Below are positions 8,371 to 16,758 of a DNA stretch of 64,000 bases, piece after piece. The notes below the pieces were generated by a model that saw only the letters and a program-made list of their open reading frames with translations, searched no databases and had not been told where the DNA came from. Origin of the DNA: Corynebacterium minutissimum. Its GTDB lineage: Bacteria; Actinomycetota; Actinomycetes; Mycobacteriales; Mycobacteriaceae. The stretch spans positions 930,001-994,000 of the forward strand of contig NZ_CP069533.1 of the NCBI RefSeq assembly GCF_016889765.1, read 5' to 3'. Both the position numbers and the translations under genes were made by a program. Positions within the stretch are counted from its first letter, which is position 1. Each line of letters opens with the position of its first letter.

Positions 8371-9270
8371 CTACAGCAGGACTACCGAACCGCCGCCATT
8401 CAGGCTGCACCCAAAGTGACGGTTTTCTGGGATGTCTTGTTGATTGCTCGGCGCAGAGAAAGAACACCACGCCTCACCAATCTTTCGAATCTGGCGCTGA
8501 CCGCCCTCGGCGCGGCTCGTGCTATCAGCCATGTACTCCTTCATAGCGTCCATCGCGCGATTGCAATCGGTGCCGTCTTCCATCGCATACACGTTGCCTT
8601 CACCTGGAATCTGCCCACAGATGGTTCCGATGTCGGCTGTGCCGTCCGCATCCGGTGTCGGCGGGAAGGTATCTGAGTAGTACTCTCCCTCGTTCTTGAC
8701 TGTGAAGTGATGTTCACCGTTTGTCACGGTGAATTCATCGCCGCTCAGGGCTTCAAAAGTGAAGCTTCCAATGGTGACGGTGTTGCCAGGCTCAAGCGTC
8801 ACCGGACCAGGTGACGCCAGCCCTCCCGCCACTGCAGGAAAGAAACCCTTCTCCGGTTCAAACCACACGTTGTTAGATTTCCACGAGTGAGGGCTGTTCT
8901 GCGGGTAGAGAGGAGGATCCGCAAAGAAAGCGTCACAGCGGAGAAAATCCTCATCCGCATCCACAAGACAAGCCACACGTTCATCGGGGCTACGCACGCC
9001 GTACACCGTCCCTGCTGAGTCCCCGGTTTCGGTGTCGATAAACTCATCGGGGCTACGTTTCTCAAGGTCCGAGTCTGTGTTCTCCCCCGTGGTGGTCGTT
9101 GGCCGCGGGCCTTCCTCGGAAGCATCAGATTCGGAAGCCTGCGAAGAGTCGGCGGGTGCCACTGTTGTGAACCGCGAGCTCGATTCCGTGTTTTCGGAAA
9201 CCTCAGAGGTACACGACACCGCGGCGCTTGCCACAACAGCACCTGCAAGGACAATGAGAAGTCGCTTCAT
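8371..9270 (-). CDS. Putative lipoprotein, tandem paralogue B
   Basis: 299 residues. Signal peptide with lipobox AVSC (Cys about 20), an acidic Ser/Thr-rich linker to about residue 85, then a globular exported domain with six cysteines. Shared with the upstream gene product: ADPPLYP, HHFTVKNEG, YYSDTFPP, ICGQI, DGTDC, CSFSAP, DIPENR, GCSLNGGG. The gene starts 12 nt after the stop of its paralogue, so the two form an operon. No family recognised. The six conserved cysteines suggest three disulfides in the envelope. Convergent with the small FHA gene. Confidence 0.75.
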   Translation of the reverse strand: MKRLLIVLAGAVVASAAVSCTSEVSENTESSSRFTTVAPADSSQASESDASEEGPRPTTTTGENTDSDLEKRSPDEFIDTETGDSAGTVYGVRSPDERVACLVDADEDFLRCDAFFADPPLYPQNSPHSWKSNNVWFEPEKGFFPAVAGGLASPGPVTLEPGNTVTIGSFTFEALSGDEFTVTNGEHHFTVKNEGEYYSDTFPPTPDADGTADIGTICGQIPGEGNVYAMEDGTDCNRAMDAMKEYMADSTSRAEGGQRQIRKIGEAWCSFSAPSNQQDIPENRHFGCSLNGGGSVVLL

Positions 9271-9282
9271 GCTGCGTTGGCC

Positions 9283-10236
9283 CTACTGTAGTGTGCCCAT
9301 GTTGCGCGGAGTAATCACCACAACGCCGCCGCCGCTATTCAAACTGCAGCCAAGCATGCGATTCTCCGGGATGTCCTCCCACAGCCGCGGCGCAGAGTAG
9401 CTGCACATACCTAGGTCAGAGGGCAACATACCGCGGCTTCCGCCCTCCCCGGATTGCCAGTCGTGGTTGACATAGTTGTCCAAAATCTCCATGGCGTCTG
9501 CGCAGTTCGTACCGTCTTCCCTGACATAGACATTGCCGGTTTCCCCACCCGACGTTTCGATTTGGCCGCACACCGTTCCTGCGAAGGCGTTACCGTTGCC
9601 ATCTGGCTTCGGCGGGAAGGTGTCCGAATAGTACTGTCCATCATCCTTGACGGTGAAGTGATGGCCTTTAGCCTTCACCGTGATCTCGTTGGCGCTGGGC
9701 GCCTCGAAGGAGACGGTGTCAAAGGTTACGCTTTCTCCCTCATTAAGGGGCGTCATCTCACCAGGCGTGTAGAACTCAATCGCCCACGATGGGTAGAAGC
9801 CCCGGTCATCCTGAAATGCCACCAAGTTTGACCTCCACGACATTTGCGTGAGCCCAGGGTAAATCGGCGGGTCAGCAAAATCGACAGCACACGTAGGCAC
9901 ATCAGCCTCCTCATAGATGAGGCAGCGGACCCGACCATCGGCACTAGCTACGGCCGGAATAGGGTTAGGAAAATGTTCGAGGCTGCTTGCTAAAAAGTCT
10001 TGGGGATCGCGTTCCTTCAGACCCGAACTATCTTCATCCTTTTCCTTTTCTTCTTCCTGAGAGGTCGTCGGCGACGGACTCTCTTCCGAAGATTCAGTGT
10101 CGTCGGTGGACGAGGAAGCTGCGGTAGAGGTTTGCTGGAATTGGGGTTCATCGCTGGCAGTGTCATCAGCAGAAGAGCAGGACGCCGCGGTGCAGGCAAT
10201 CATCGCGACGGAGAGAATAGGGAAAAGTTTCTTCAT
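9283..10236 (-). CDS. Putative lipoprotein, tandem paralogue A
   Basis: 317 residues. Signal peptide with lipobox AASC (Cys about 20), a long Ser/Thr/Glu/Lys-rich linker to about residue 75, then a domain matching the next gene product, including the same six cysteines (VRC, PTC, VCGQI, TNC, MCSYSAP, GCSLN). It ends with an extra ten or so residues (PRNMGTLQ). First gene of the two-gene lipoprotein operon. Function unknown; proximity to two membrane kinase-like proteins with exported domains suggests a ligand or sensory role (inference). Confidence 0.75.
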   Translation of the reverse strand: MKKLFPILSVAMIACTAASCSSADDTASDEPQFQQTSTAASSSTDDTESSEESPSPTTSQEEEKEKDEDSSGLKERDPQDFLASSLEHFPNPIPAVASADGRVRCLIYEEADVPTCAVDFADPPIYPGLTQMSWRSNLVAFQDDRGFYPSWAIEFYTPGEMTPLNEGESVTFDTVSFEAPSANEITVKAKGHHFTVKDDGQYYSDTFPPKPDGNGNAFAGTVCGQIETSGGETGNVYVREDGTNCADAMEILDNYVNHDWQSGEGGSRGMLPSDLGMCSYSAPRLWEDIPENRMLGCSLNSGGGVVVITPRNMGTLQ

Positions 10237-10382
10237 ACCTGCATCGTTCCACGATCGCAGTCTCCCCGCGAGATGTCACAATATTTTCCCTATCCGGGGG
10301 TGCCGGAAAGTGCAAAGGCCGTAGCCTCACAGCGTGATCTGCCCTATAGCTGCAGTTCGGTGGAGCACCATCAGCATGAACA

Positions 10383-10417
10383 AGCCCGCGCAGCCAAGAG
10401 GGTGGCGTGCGCGGGCT
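10383..10417 (-). terminator. Hairpin terminator after lysS
   Basis: A perfect 10-bp stem, AGCCCGCGCA (10383-10392) with TGCGCGGGCT (10408-10417) and a 15-nt loop, lies 18 bp beyond the lysS stop. The T stretch is weak, as is common in high-GC bacteria. Confidence 0.65.
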
Positions 10418-10435
10418 GTGCGGAAACCGGTGGGC

Positions 10436-12010
10436 TTAGGCCTCCGGCTTCACAATCGGGAAGAGAACAGTCTCACGAATACCCAGGCCGGTCAGGGCCA
10501 TGAGCAGACGGTCAACGCCCATTCCGGTGCCGGCTGTCGGCGGCATACCCTGCTCCATGGCTGCCAGGAAGTCCTCATCCAACACCATGGCTTCCTCATC
10601 GCCACCGGCGGCCAAGCGAGCCTGGTCCTCGAAGCGCTCACGCTGGATAACCGGGTCCACCAGCTCGGAGTAGCCGGTAGCAAGCTCGAATCCGCGGACG
10701 TAGAGGTCCCATTTCTCGGTAACGCCTGGCTTGGAGCGGTGCTGACGGGTCAGCGGGGAGGTTTCCACCGGGAAATTCTTCACAAAGATCGGACCTTCCA
10801 ACTGGTCCTCACAAAGAACCTCCCAGATTTCCTCGACCAGCTTGCCGTGGCCCCAGCCGCCGTTCTTCGGCACATCAAGACCAATGACGTCAGCGATGCC
10901 CTTCAGCGTTTCCACGTCGGTGTCAATGGTGACCTCGGGCTGGCCCGGGAACTTGCGCTGCAGAGCCTCATTGAGGGAGGGGTACATCTCAATCTCCGGC
11001 CACTCGTCGCCGCCGAAGTCATACTCGGTGCCATCAGCCAACGTCACGGTGGTGGAGCCGAAGACGGCGCGGGCCACGGCCTGGATGGACTCGCGAGTGG
11101 TACGTGCGCAGTCGTCGTAGTCGCCCCAAGCGGCGTAGGTTTCCAGCATGGCGAACTCTGGGGAGTGGGAGCGGTCGACGCCCTCATTACGGAAGTTGCG
11201 GTTGATCTCAAACACGCGGTCAATGCCGCCAACGACGGCCCTCTTCAGGAAGAGCTCCGGGGCGATGCGCAGGTAAAGGTCAATATCCAGCGCATTGGAG
11301 TGGGTTACGAAGGGGCGGGCAGCCGCACCGCCATGCAGGGTCTGGAGCATCGGGGTTTCGATCTCTACGAAGCCCTCACCCTCCAGGTAATTGCGCAGCG
11401 CACGCATGACCTTGACACGGGTCATGGCATTTTTGCGGGCCTCCTCGCGCACGATGAGGTCATTGTAGCGCTGGCGAACGCGGGTCTCCTCATTCATGTC
11501 AGCGAAGGAGACCGGCAGCGGGCGCAGGGACTTAGCAGCCATGGTCCATGCGGAAGCCATGACGGACAGCTCCCCGCGGCGCGAAGCAATAACGCGGCCA
11601 CGCACGGAGATGAAGTCACCCAAGTCGACGTCAGACTTCCAGGCCGCAAGGCGCTCTTCGCCGACCTCAGCCAGGGAGAGCATGGCCTGTACCTGGGTGC
11701 CGTCGCCATCCTGCAAGGTGGCGAAGCACAGCTTGCCTGTATTGCGCATAAAGATTAGGCGGCCAGCGATAGCAACCTCAACGTCGGTCTCCTCGCCGGC
11801 GTTAAGGTAGGTAACTCCCTCATCACCACTAGGCTCTTCGCCTTCAGCCAGCACCTGGTACTTCTGGCGCAGATCCTTCATGGAGATCGTGCGCTCAACA
11901 GTCACCGGGTAAGGATCGGTGCCGGATTCCAGCAGACGTGCGCGCTTCTCGCGGCGAATGCGCAGCTGCTCAGGGACGTCGTTAACTTCAGTATTCTTCT
12001 TCTCGCTCAC
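10436..12010 (-). CDS. lysS: Lysine--tRNA ligase, class II
   Basis: 524 residues. Charges tRNA-Lys in the cytoplasm. N-terminal OB-fold anticodon-binding domain (about 60-170) followed by the class II core: motif 2 FRNEGVDRSHSPEF near residue 270 and motif 3 GTGMGVDRLLMAL near residue 500. Length is standard. GTG start; no ribosome site, but TACCCT ends 8 nt upstream, compatible with a leaderless mRNA. In M. tuberculosis lysS lies close to clpC; here the interval is filled by the kinase/lipoprotein cluster. Confidence 0.97.
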   Translation of the reverse strand: MSEKKNTEVNDVPEQLRIRREKRARLLESGTDPYPVTVERTISMKDLRQKYQVLAEGEEPSGDEGVTYLNAGEETDVEVAIAGRLIFMRNTGKLCFATLQDGDGTQVQAMLSLAEVGEERLAAWKSDVDLGDFISVRGRVIASRRGELSVMASAWTMAAKSLRPLPVSFADMNEETRVRQRYNDLIVREEARKNAMTRVKVMRALRNYLEGEGFVEIETPMLQTLHGGAAARPFVTHSNALDIDLYLRIAPELFLKRAVVGGIDRVFEINRNFRNEGVDRSHSPEFAMLETYAAWGDYDDCARTTRESIQAVARAVFGSTTVTLADGTEYDFGGDEWPEIEMYPSLNEALQRKFPGQPEVTIDTDVETLKGIADVIGLDVPKNGGWGHGKLVEEIWEVLCEDQLEGPIFVKNFPVETSPLTRQHRSKPGVTEKWDLYVRGFELATGYSELVDPVIQRERFEDQARLAAGGDEEAMVLDEDFLAAMEQGMPPTAGTGMGVDRLLMALTGLGIRETVLFPIVKPEA

Positions 12011-12064
12011 GGTTGTCTAGGGTAGTCGATCCCTATGCGCGGGCGCGATCCCGATTCACAGAGT

Positions 12065-12105
12065 GTTCACCTCAAAGACATGAGGGATCAAGCGGCTGGT
12101 CACCT
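12065..12105. promoter_or_regulatory. Possible phosphate-box half-sites upstream of phoX
   Basis: GTTCACCT (12065-12072) and GGTCACCT (12098-12105) are same-strand copies spaced 33 bp start to start, three turns of an 11-bp period. GTTCACC is the known unit of Streptomyces PhoP boxes. The middle 11-mers do not match, so this is only a suggestive site for phosphate-starvation control of the PhoX gene. Confidence 0.3.
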
Positions 12106-12179
12106 TAACAGGATTAACTCAGAGGGTCCGATACGACATCTCTGCGATTCTCAATTACTACGATCTCAGGAGCACTCCC

Positions 12180-14279
12180 ATGGCACTTCACGGCCGCAAC
12201 CTCTTGACTAACATGTTCACTTCTTCTCGTTCCTCCCTTACCTGCACCTACAAGTGCGGTAACGCCTGCTTCGGCGAATGCGAGAACACCTCTGATAACC
12301 CGTACTTCGGTGACCAGTTCTCCCGTCGTACCGCTCTGCGCGCCGGCGGCTTGGCTGTCGTCGCCGTCGGTGGCTCCTCCGCCCTGGCTGCGTGTGCCGC
12401 TCCGGGTGAGGAAGACTCTGCTGCTGGCAGCAGCGCCGCTGGCAAGACCTCCGAAGTCAAGGAATCGGAAATTGAGCTGACCTCCGCTGAGGGCATGCAC
12501 TTCGAGAAGGTCGAGCCGAACACCAAGGATGAAGTTGTTATCCCGAAGGGCTACGAGCAGTCCGTTCTTATCGCCTGGGGCGACCCGGTCATCGAAGGCG
12601 CTCCGGAGTTCGACGTCAACAACCAGACCGCCGAGGCTGCTGAGAAGCAGTTCGGCTTCAACAATGACTTCGCAGGCCTCATCGAGCACCCAGATGACAA
12701 GAACCGCCTCATCTACATGTGCTCCCACGAGTACACCACCGAGCCGATGATGTTCCCGGACTACGATCCGGAGAACCCGACCGAAGAGCAGGTCAAGATT
12801 GGTTGGGCTGGCCACGGCCACACCATCCTCGAGGTCTCCAAGGTGGGCGACACCGGTGAGCTCAAGCGCGAATTCGGTCCGCTCAACCGCCGTATCACCG
12901 CCACCACCCCGTTCACCCTGGTTGGTCCGGCAAAGGGCTCTGACTTTGTCAAGACTTCTGCTGACCAGAAGGGCGAGAAGGTCCTCGGTACCCTCAACAA
13001 CTGCTCCGGTGGCGTGACCCCGTGGAACACCATGCTGTCCGGCGAGGAGAACTTCGACCAGTACTTCGCTGGTGGCGACGTCAAGGATGAGAAGGCTGCC
13101 GAGTCCCTCAAGCGTTTCGGCATCAAAGAGGGCCCGTCCGATCGTAAGTGGGAGAAGTACGATGACCGCTTCGACGTCACCAAGGAGCCGAACGAGCCGA
13201 ACCGCTTCGGCTGGCTCGTAGAAATCAACCCGCTCGATCCGGAATCCACCCCGGTTAAGCACACCGCAGTGGGCCGCTACAAGCACGAGGCCGGCAACAT
13301 CCACATCGCCAAGGACGGCACCGTGGTGTGCTACTCCGGTGATGACTCTCGCTTCGAGTACATCTACAAGTTCGTCTCCTCCAAGAAGTACAAGGAAGGC
13401 GACCTCAAGCACAACATGTCCATTCTGGACCACGGCACCCTCTACGTCGCCAAGATGGAAGGTAACTCCCCAGAGAAGGAAATCGACGGTTCCGGTGTCC
13501 TGCCGGAGGACGGCGCTTTTGACGGCTCCGGTGAGTGGGTCAAGCTGCTGACCTCTGACACCGAGAACAACAAGTTCGAGTCCCACGTTGATGGCATGTC
13601 CGCTGAGGAAGTTGCCATCTTCACCCGTGAGGCTGCCGACAAGGTCGGCGCTACCAAGATGGACCGCCCGGAGGACGTGGAGATCAGCCCGGCCAACGAC
13701 AAGGTCTACGTTGCTCTGACCAACAACAAGTACCGCGGTGCTACTGGCGAAAACGCCAAGAAGAACCAGGAAGACCCGATGGAGTACGCTCCGGTCAAGG
13801 AAAACAAGAACGGCCTCGTCATGGAGATCGAGGACGACCACGCTGGTGAGAAGTTCACCTGGAACCTTCTGCTGGTCTGTGGTGACCCGAAGGAAGCCAA
13901 CACCTACTTCGGTGGCTTCGACAAGGAGAAGGTCTCCCCGATTTCCTGCCCGGATAACCTGGCCTTCGATAGCCACGGCAACCTGTGGATTTCCACCGAC
14001 GGCAACGCCCTGGATTCCAACGACGGTCTGTACGCCGTGACTGTCGACGGTGAGACCCGCGGCGAGCTCAAGTGCTTCCTCACCGTCCCGGCTGGTGCTG
14101 AGACCTGTGGCCCGATTGTTGATGATGACCGCGTGATGGTCAACGTTCAGCACCCGGGTGAGGCCGATGACGCCACCTTCGAGAACGCTACCTCCCACTG
14201 GCCTGACGGTGGCAACTCCACCCCGCGTCCGGCCGTGGTTGTGGTCTGGAAGAAGGACGGCAAGATCGGTTCTAAGTAA
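12180..14279 (+). CDS. phoX: PhoX-family secreted phosphatase (DUF839)
   Basis: 699 residues. Calcium-type alkaline phosphatase releasing phosphate from organic esters outside the cytoplasm. The N-terminus has the PhoX pre-region with spaced cysteines (CTYKCGNACFGEC) and a twin-arginine signal SRRTALRAGG followed by a hydrophobic stretch and LAAC, so it may be a Tat-exported lipoprotein. The body is beta-propeller-like with DUF839 signatures (NCSGGVTPWNTMLSGEEN near residue 275, RPEDVEISP near 495, DNLAFDSHGNLW near 590). Codon use is strongly biased to C/G-ending codons, suggesting high expression. The ATG has AGGAG about 8 nt upstream. Confidence 0.92.
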   Translation: MALHGRNLLTNMFTSSRSSLTCTYKCGNACFGECENTSDNPYFGDQFSRRTALRAGGLAVVAVGGSSALAACAAPGEEDSAAGSSAAGKTSEVKESEIELTSAEGMHFEKVEPNTKDEVVIPKGYEQSVLIAWGDPVIEGAPEFDVNNQTAEAAEKQFGFNNDFAGLIEHPDDKNRLIYMCSHEYTTEPMMFPDYDPENPTEEQVKIGWAGHGHTILEVSKVGDTGELKREFGPLNRRITATTPFTLVGPAKGSDFVKTSADQKGEKVLGTLNNCSGGVTPWNTMLSGEENFDQYFAGGDVKDEKAAESLKRFGIKEGPSDRKWEKYDDRFDVTKEPNEPNRFGWLVEINPLDPESTPVKHTAVGRYKHEAGNIHIAKDGTVVCYSGDDSRFEYIYKFVSSKKYKEGDLKHNMSILDHGTLYVAKMEGNSPEKEIDGSGVLPEDGAFDGSGEWVKLLTSDTENNKFESHVDGMSAEEVAIFTREAADKVGATKMDRPEDVEISPANDKVYVALTNNKYRGATGENAKKNQEDPMEYAPVKENKNGLVMEIEDDHAGEKFTWNLLLVCGDPKEANTYFGGFDKEKVSPISCPDNLAFDSHGNLWISTDGNALDSNDGLYAVTVDGETRGELKCFLTVPAGAETCGPIVDDDRVMVNVQHPGEADDATFENATSHWPDGGNSTPRPAVVVVWKKDGKIGSK

Positions 14280-14290
14280 AGAACCTCCTC

Positions 14291-14319
14291 GGTGAGTAGC
14301 TCACCCCGAGCTACTCACC
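14291..14319. terminator. Bidirectional hairpin between phoX and the convergent reductase gene
   Basis: Perfect 12-bp stem, GGTGAGTAGCTC (14291-14302) and GAGCTACTCACC (14308-14319), with a 5-nt loop, 12 bp after the phoX stop and 20 bp before the convergent stop. No T-run. Confidence 0.75.
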
Positions 14320-14338
14320 ACCACCTGTTGCGTTCGCC

Positions 14339-15286
14339 TTAGGACGAGCGCAACTGGGCTTCGAGCACATCCTGCGCGAAGTCCCACAATGGGGTCTTGA
14401 CCCCAGCCTTGGCGCCCATGCGTCGGATTGCTCCGACCTGGGCGTCAAGTTCGTTTGGTAGACCTTCTTTGATGTCACGCTGCATGGAGGACGTGTTGTC
14501 CGGGTGCTGCTGGCGGGCGAACTCCATGGTCTGTTCCACCACATTGTCGGGCAGGTCCACACCGAGTGCACGTCCAACTGCCTCGACTTCGCGCATAAAG
14601 GCCTCAAGCTGGCCGGGGATTTCCTGACAAAGGTAACCAATTGGTTTATCCACCAAGGCGCCTAAGGCACCTGTGGAGGTAACGAACATGGCTTTCGACC
14701 AGACGTCGACAAGCGCGGCGTCGTGGAATTTGCTGGAGGCACCCGCCTCCTTGAGAGCGGCCGCCAGCTCCTCACCCGTGCGACACAGGGACTCCGGTGC
14801 ATCGGCACTCAGCGGACCGAAAGCCAGGGATAAGGGCCCCGGATTGCGCTTGATCTGAGCCGGCCCCAGACGGGTGGCATAGACGCGAGCAACACCGGCG
14901 AGGATGTTTTCCTCCCCGAATTCCTCGGCCGCTAAGTATGGAATCTCTACCGAGTTGTGCGTGGTCACCACAGGGATCCCCTGCAGGACCTCGCGGTCTG
15001 CAGCGCTGCCAAAGGTCTCGTTACCCGGCAGCGCCTTCGACGCGATAATCGCCACGTCCAGCCCACCCAAGAGCTTCTTGACCTCAGCAAAGGATTGCGC
15101 AGCCGGGACCTTAATGACCTCGGTGGTGGTGGGCTCTGCGTGGGCGTCGATCAGCGTCACGCCCGTCTCTCCCAGCACCCGCAAGGTCTCACCACGAGCG
15201 ACGAAGGCGACGTCGTGGCCCGCTGCTTTCAGTTTTCCGCCAAAGTATCCGCCGATGGCGCCGGCTCCCAGAATTCCGATCTTCAT
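14339..15286 (-). CDS. panE: 2-dehydropantoate 2-reductase (ketopantoate reductase family)
   Basis: 315 residues. NADPH-dependent reductase of the ApbA/PanE family. The Rossmann motif GILGAGAIGGYFGGKL is at residues 3-18, the conserved lysine segment IASKALPGNE near residue 82, and the C-terminal helical domain with MFVTSTGALGAL (about 205) and SSMQRDI (about 270) is present. It lies just downstream of the PanC-like gene, suggesting a pantothenate link, though other 2-oxo acid reductases share the fold. The start has both GGAGGC and TAGGTT immediately upstream. Confidence 0.85.
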   Translation of the reverse strand: MKIGILGAGAIGGYFGGKLKAAGHDVAFVARGETLRVLGETGVTLIDAHAEPTTTEVIKVPAAQSFAEVKKLLGGLDVAIIASKALPGNETFGSAADREVLQGIPVVTTHNSVEIPYLAAEEFGEENILAGVARVYATRLGPAQIKRNPGPLSLAFGPLSADAPESLCRTGEELAAALKEAGASSKFHDAALVDVWSKAMFVTSTGALGALVDKPIGYLCQEIPGQLEAFMREVEAVGRALGVDLPDNVVEQTMEFARQQHPDNTSSMQRDIKEGLPNELDAQVGAIRRMGAKAGVKTPLWDFAQDVLEAQLRSS

Positions 15287-15325
15287 GCCTCCAACCTAGC
15301 CGGTTGTAACGCATGCCACAGGCTT

Positions 15326-16099
15326 TTATCCACGCTGCTCCAGATTGCGGAAGCCAATGCCCAACGGCACGCCTGCGTTGTCGATGAGCCGCACGCCACC
15401 AATGGTGGCTGCGATAAAGAGGCGGGCATCGCCCTCTGCGGGGGCCTCACCCAGGTCGCGCCCGCGCAGCTCCACGTATTCCGGCTCGACGCCTGCGGCA
15501 GTGAGCACCTCACGTGCCACGCGGACGACCTCTTCAGCCCCGGATTCCGCCGCGTACGCACCGGCGGTGAGTGCCGCTGACAAGGCGCAGGCTTGCTCGC
15601 GTGCTTCGGGTGCCACGTCAGCGTTGCGTAGGCTCATCACCACCCCATCCGGCATGCGCACCGAGGGCACGCCCTGCACACGCACCCCGATGTGAAGGTC
15701 CGTAAAAGCTTGTTGGGTAGCCACGAGCAGCTCGTAGTCCTTCTCCCCCATGAACACATCGCTGGGACCCAAAGCACAGGTCAGCGCCACAATGCGGGTC
15801 AACTCCGCGCTCACATCTTCCATGCCGTGATCGGGCGCGAGGATCCGCGTGCGCTGGCTCTGCGTGCCATAGCGCCACACCACGTCGACGCCGTCGAGGG
15901 CGGTGATGTCAGCGTCGTCGTCAACGGCGACGACAACCACGCCTCCACGCACGCGCTGTGCTGCCTGCACCAGAGCCAAGTGACCCGCATGGATGTCACG
16001 GCCCAGCGGCACGAGCACCACCCGCTTGCCTGTCTTGCGGTAGGCACTGCCGACCATGCGGATGCGCTCGATGTCCTCCACTAGGAGTTGCTCTGCCAC
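15326..16099 (-). CDS. Divergent pantothenate synthetase (PanC)-like protein
   Basis: 257 residues from a GTG with AAGAAAGGA 6 nt upstream; it overlaps the end of the DUF2520 gene by 19 nt. The C-terminal half follows PanC well (MGEKDYELLVATQQA, GVPSVRMPDG, MSLRN, LRDLG-like segment). However, the N-terminal nucleotide signature normally PTMGALHEGH reads PLGRDIHAGH, and the pantoate-binding NPxQF segment is replaced by an Asp-rich stretch (VDDDADITALDG). It is about 40-50 residues shorter than typical PanC. Its position after DUF2520 matches panC in M. tuberculosis, but panD and coaX are absent here. It may be a PanC paralogue with altered or lost activity. Confidence 0.7.
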   Translation of the reverse strand: MAEQLLVEDIERIRMVGSAYRKTGKRVVLVPLGRDIHAGHLALVQAAQRVRGGVVVVAVDDDADITALDGVDVVWRYGTQSQRTRILAPDHGMEDVSAELTRIVALTCALGPSDVFMGEKDYELLVATQQAFTDLHIGVRVQGVPSVRMPDGVVMSLRNADVAPEAREQACALSAALTAGAYAAESGAEEVVRVAREVLTAAGVEPEYVELRGRDLGEAPAEGDARLFIAATIGGVRLIDNAGVPLGIGFRNLEQRG

Positions 16100-16758
16100 G
16101 GCGCTTCCTTTCTTACTGCCCACAGTTCCAGTTCTTCAATCTTCTCCTGCTCGCCCACCATCCGGGCAACATCGCGGTAGTTGCGCGCCATGCCGATCTC
16201 CACGGCGGCGGGGTAGGCATCGATAATGTCATCGGCGTCGAGGTCGAAGGAGCTGCCCATAAAATCTTCGATAATCCCCGCCTTTATCGACGCCCACGCG
16301 GTGAGTGCAGCGAGCATTTCCGCGTAGAACAGCCGCGCGGCTCGCTCGGCACGTTGTACCTCAGGCACCGTTTCTGCGGTCTGGTGAATCTCTGAAAGCA
16401 ACAGACTAATGACGGTCTCCGCTACCTCATCGGGTGAGCTCACCGCGTAGGAGTCACCCATTGGCGCTGCGGCAATCGTCACGCAGCCCTGCGTCTCCAG
16501 CTCATCGAGCGCTTCCACACCGGCCAACAACGAGGTGTGGATGACGATCTGTCTCGGGCGCACGTGCGGGACCACATCCCCCACAGCTGCCTCCAGCTCC
16601 CTCGCCGTCGCGGCGAGAATCAGCGCATCGAAGCGGTCCAGCTGGGCGGGGTCCTCAAGCTTCTCAATGGTGTGGCCAGCCATCTCCAGACGGAGGGCGA
16701 AGTGAATGCCGGCTCGGGAATCACCCCACACCGCCACCCGCATGCGTGGTGCCTGCAT
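16081..16758 (-). CDS. Rossmann-like/DUF2520 domain protein
   Basis: 225 residues. An NAD(P)-binding Rossmann segment at the N-terminus (VAVWGDSRAGIHFALRL, residues about 8-24) and a helical DUF2520-type C-terminal half resembling 6-phosphogluconate dehydrogenase-like folds. Substrate unknown. The family is regularly found directly upstream of panC in actinobacteria, as here (19-nt overlap), and directly downstream of the DUF6779 gene (no gap). An alternative start lies five codons in. Confidence 0.8.
   Translation of the reverse strand: MQAPRMRVAVWGDSRAGIHFALRLEMAGHTIEKLEDPAQLDRFDALILAATARELEAAVGDVVPHVRPRQIVIHTSLLAGVEALDELETQGCVTIAAAPMGDSYAVSSPDEVAETVISLLLSEIHQTAETVPEVQRAERAARLFYAEMLAALTAWASIKAGIIEDFMGSSFDLDADDIIDAYPAAVEIGMARNYRDVARMVGEQEKIEELELWAVRKEAPWQSNS

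Noticed and set aside
10334..11758. Plus-strand open frame of 474 codons
   Set aside because: Antisense to lysS; open only because of high GC and codon bias.
12114..14198. Minus-strand open frame of 694 codons
   Set aside because: Antisense to phoX, whose strong codon bias removes stops on the other strand.
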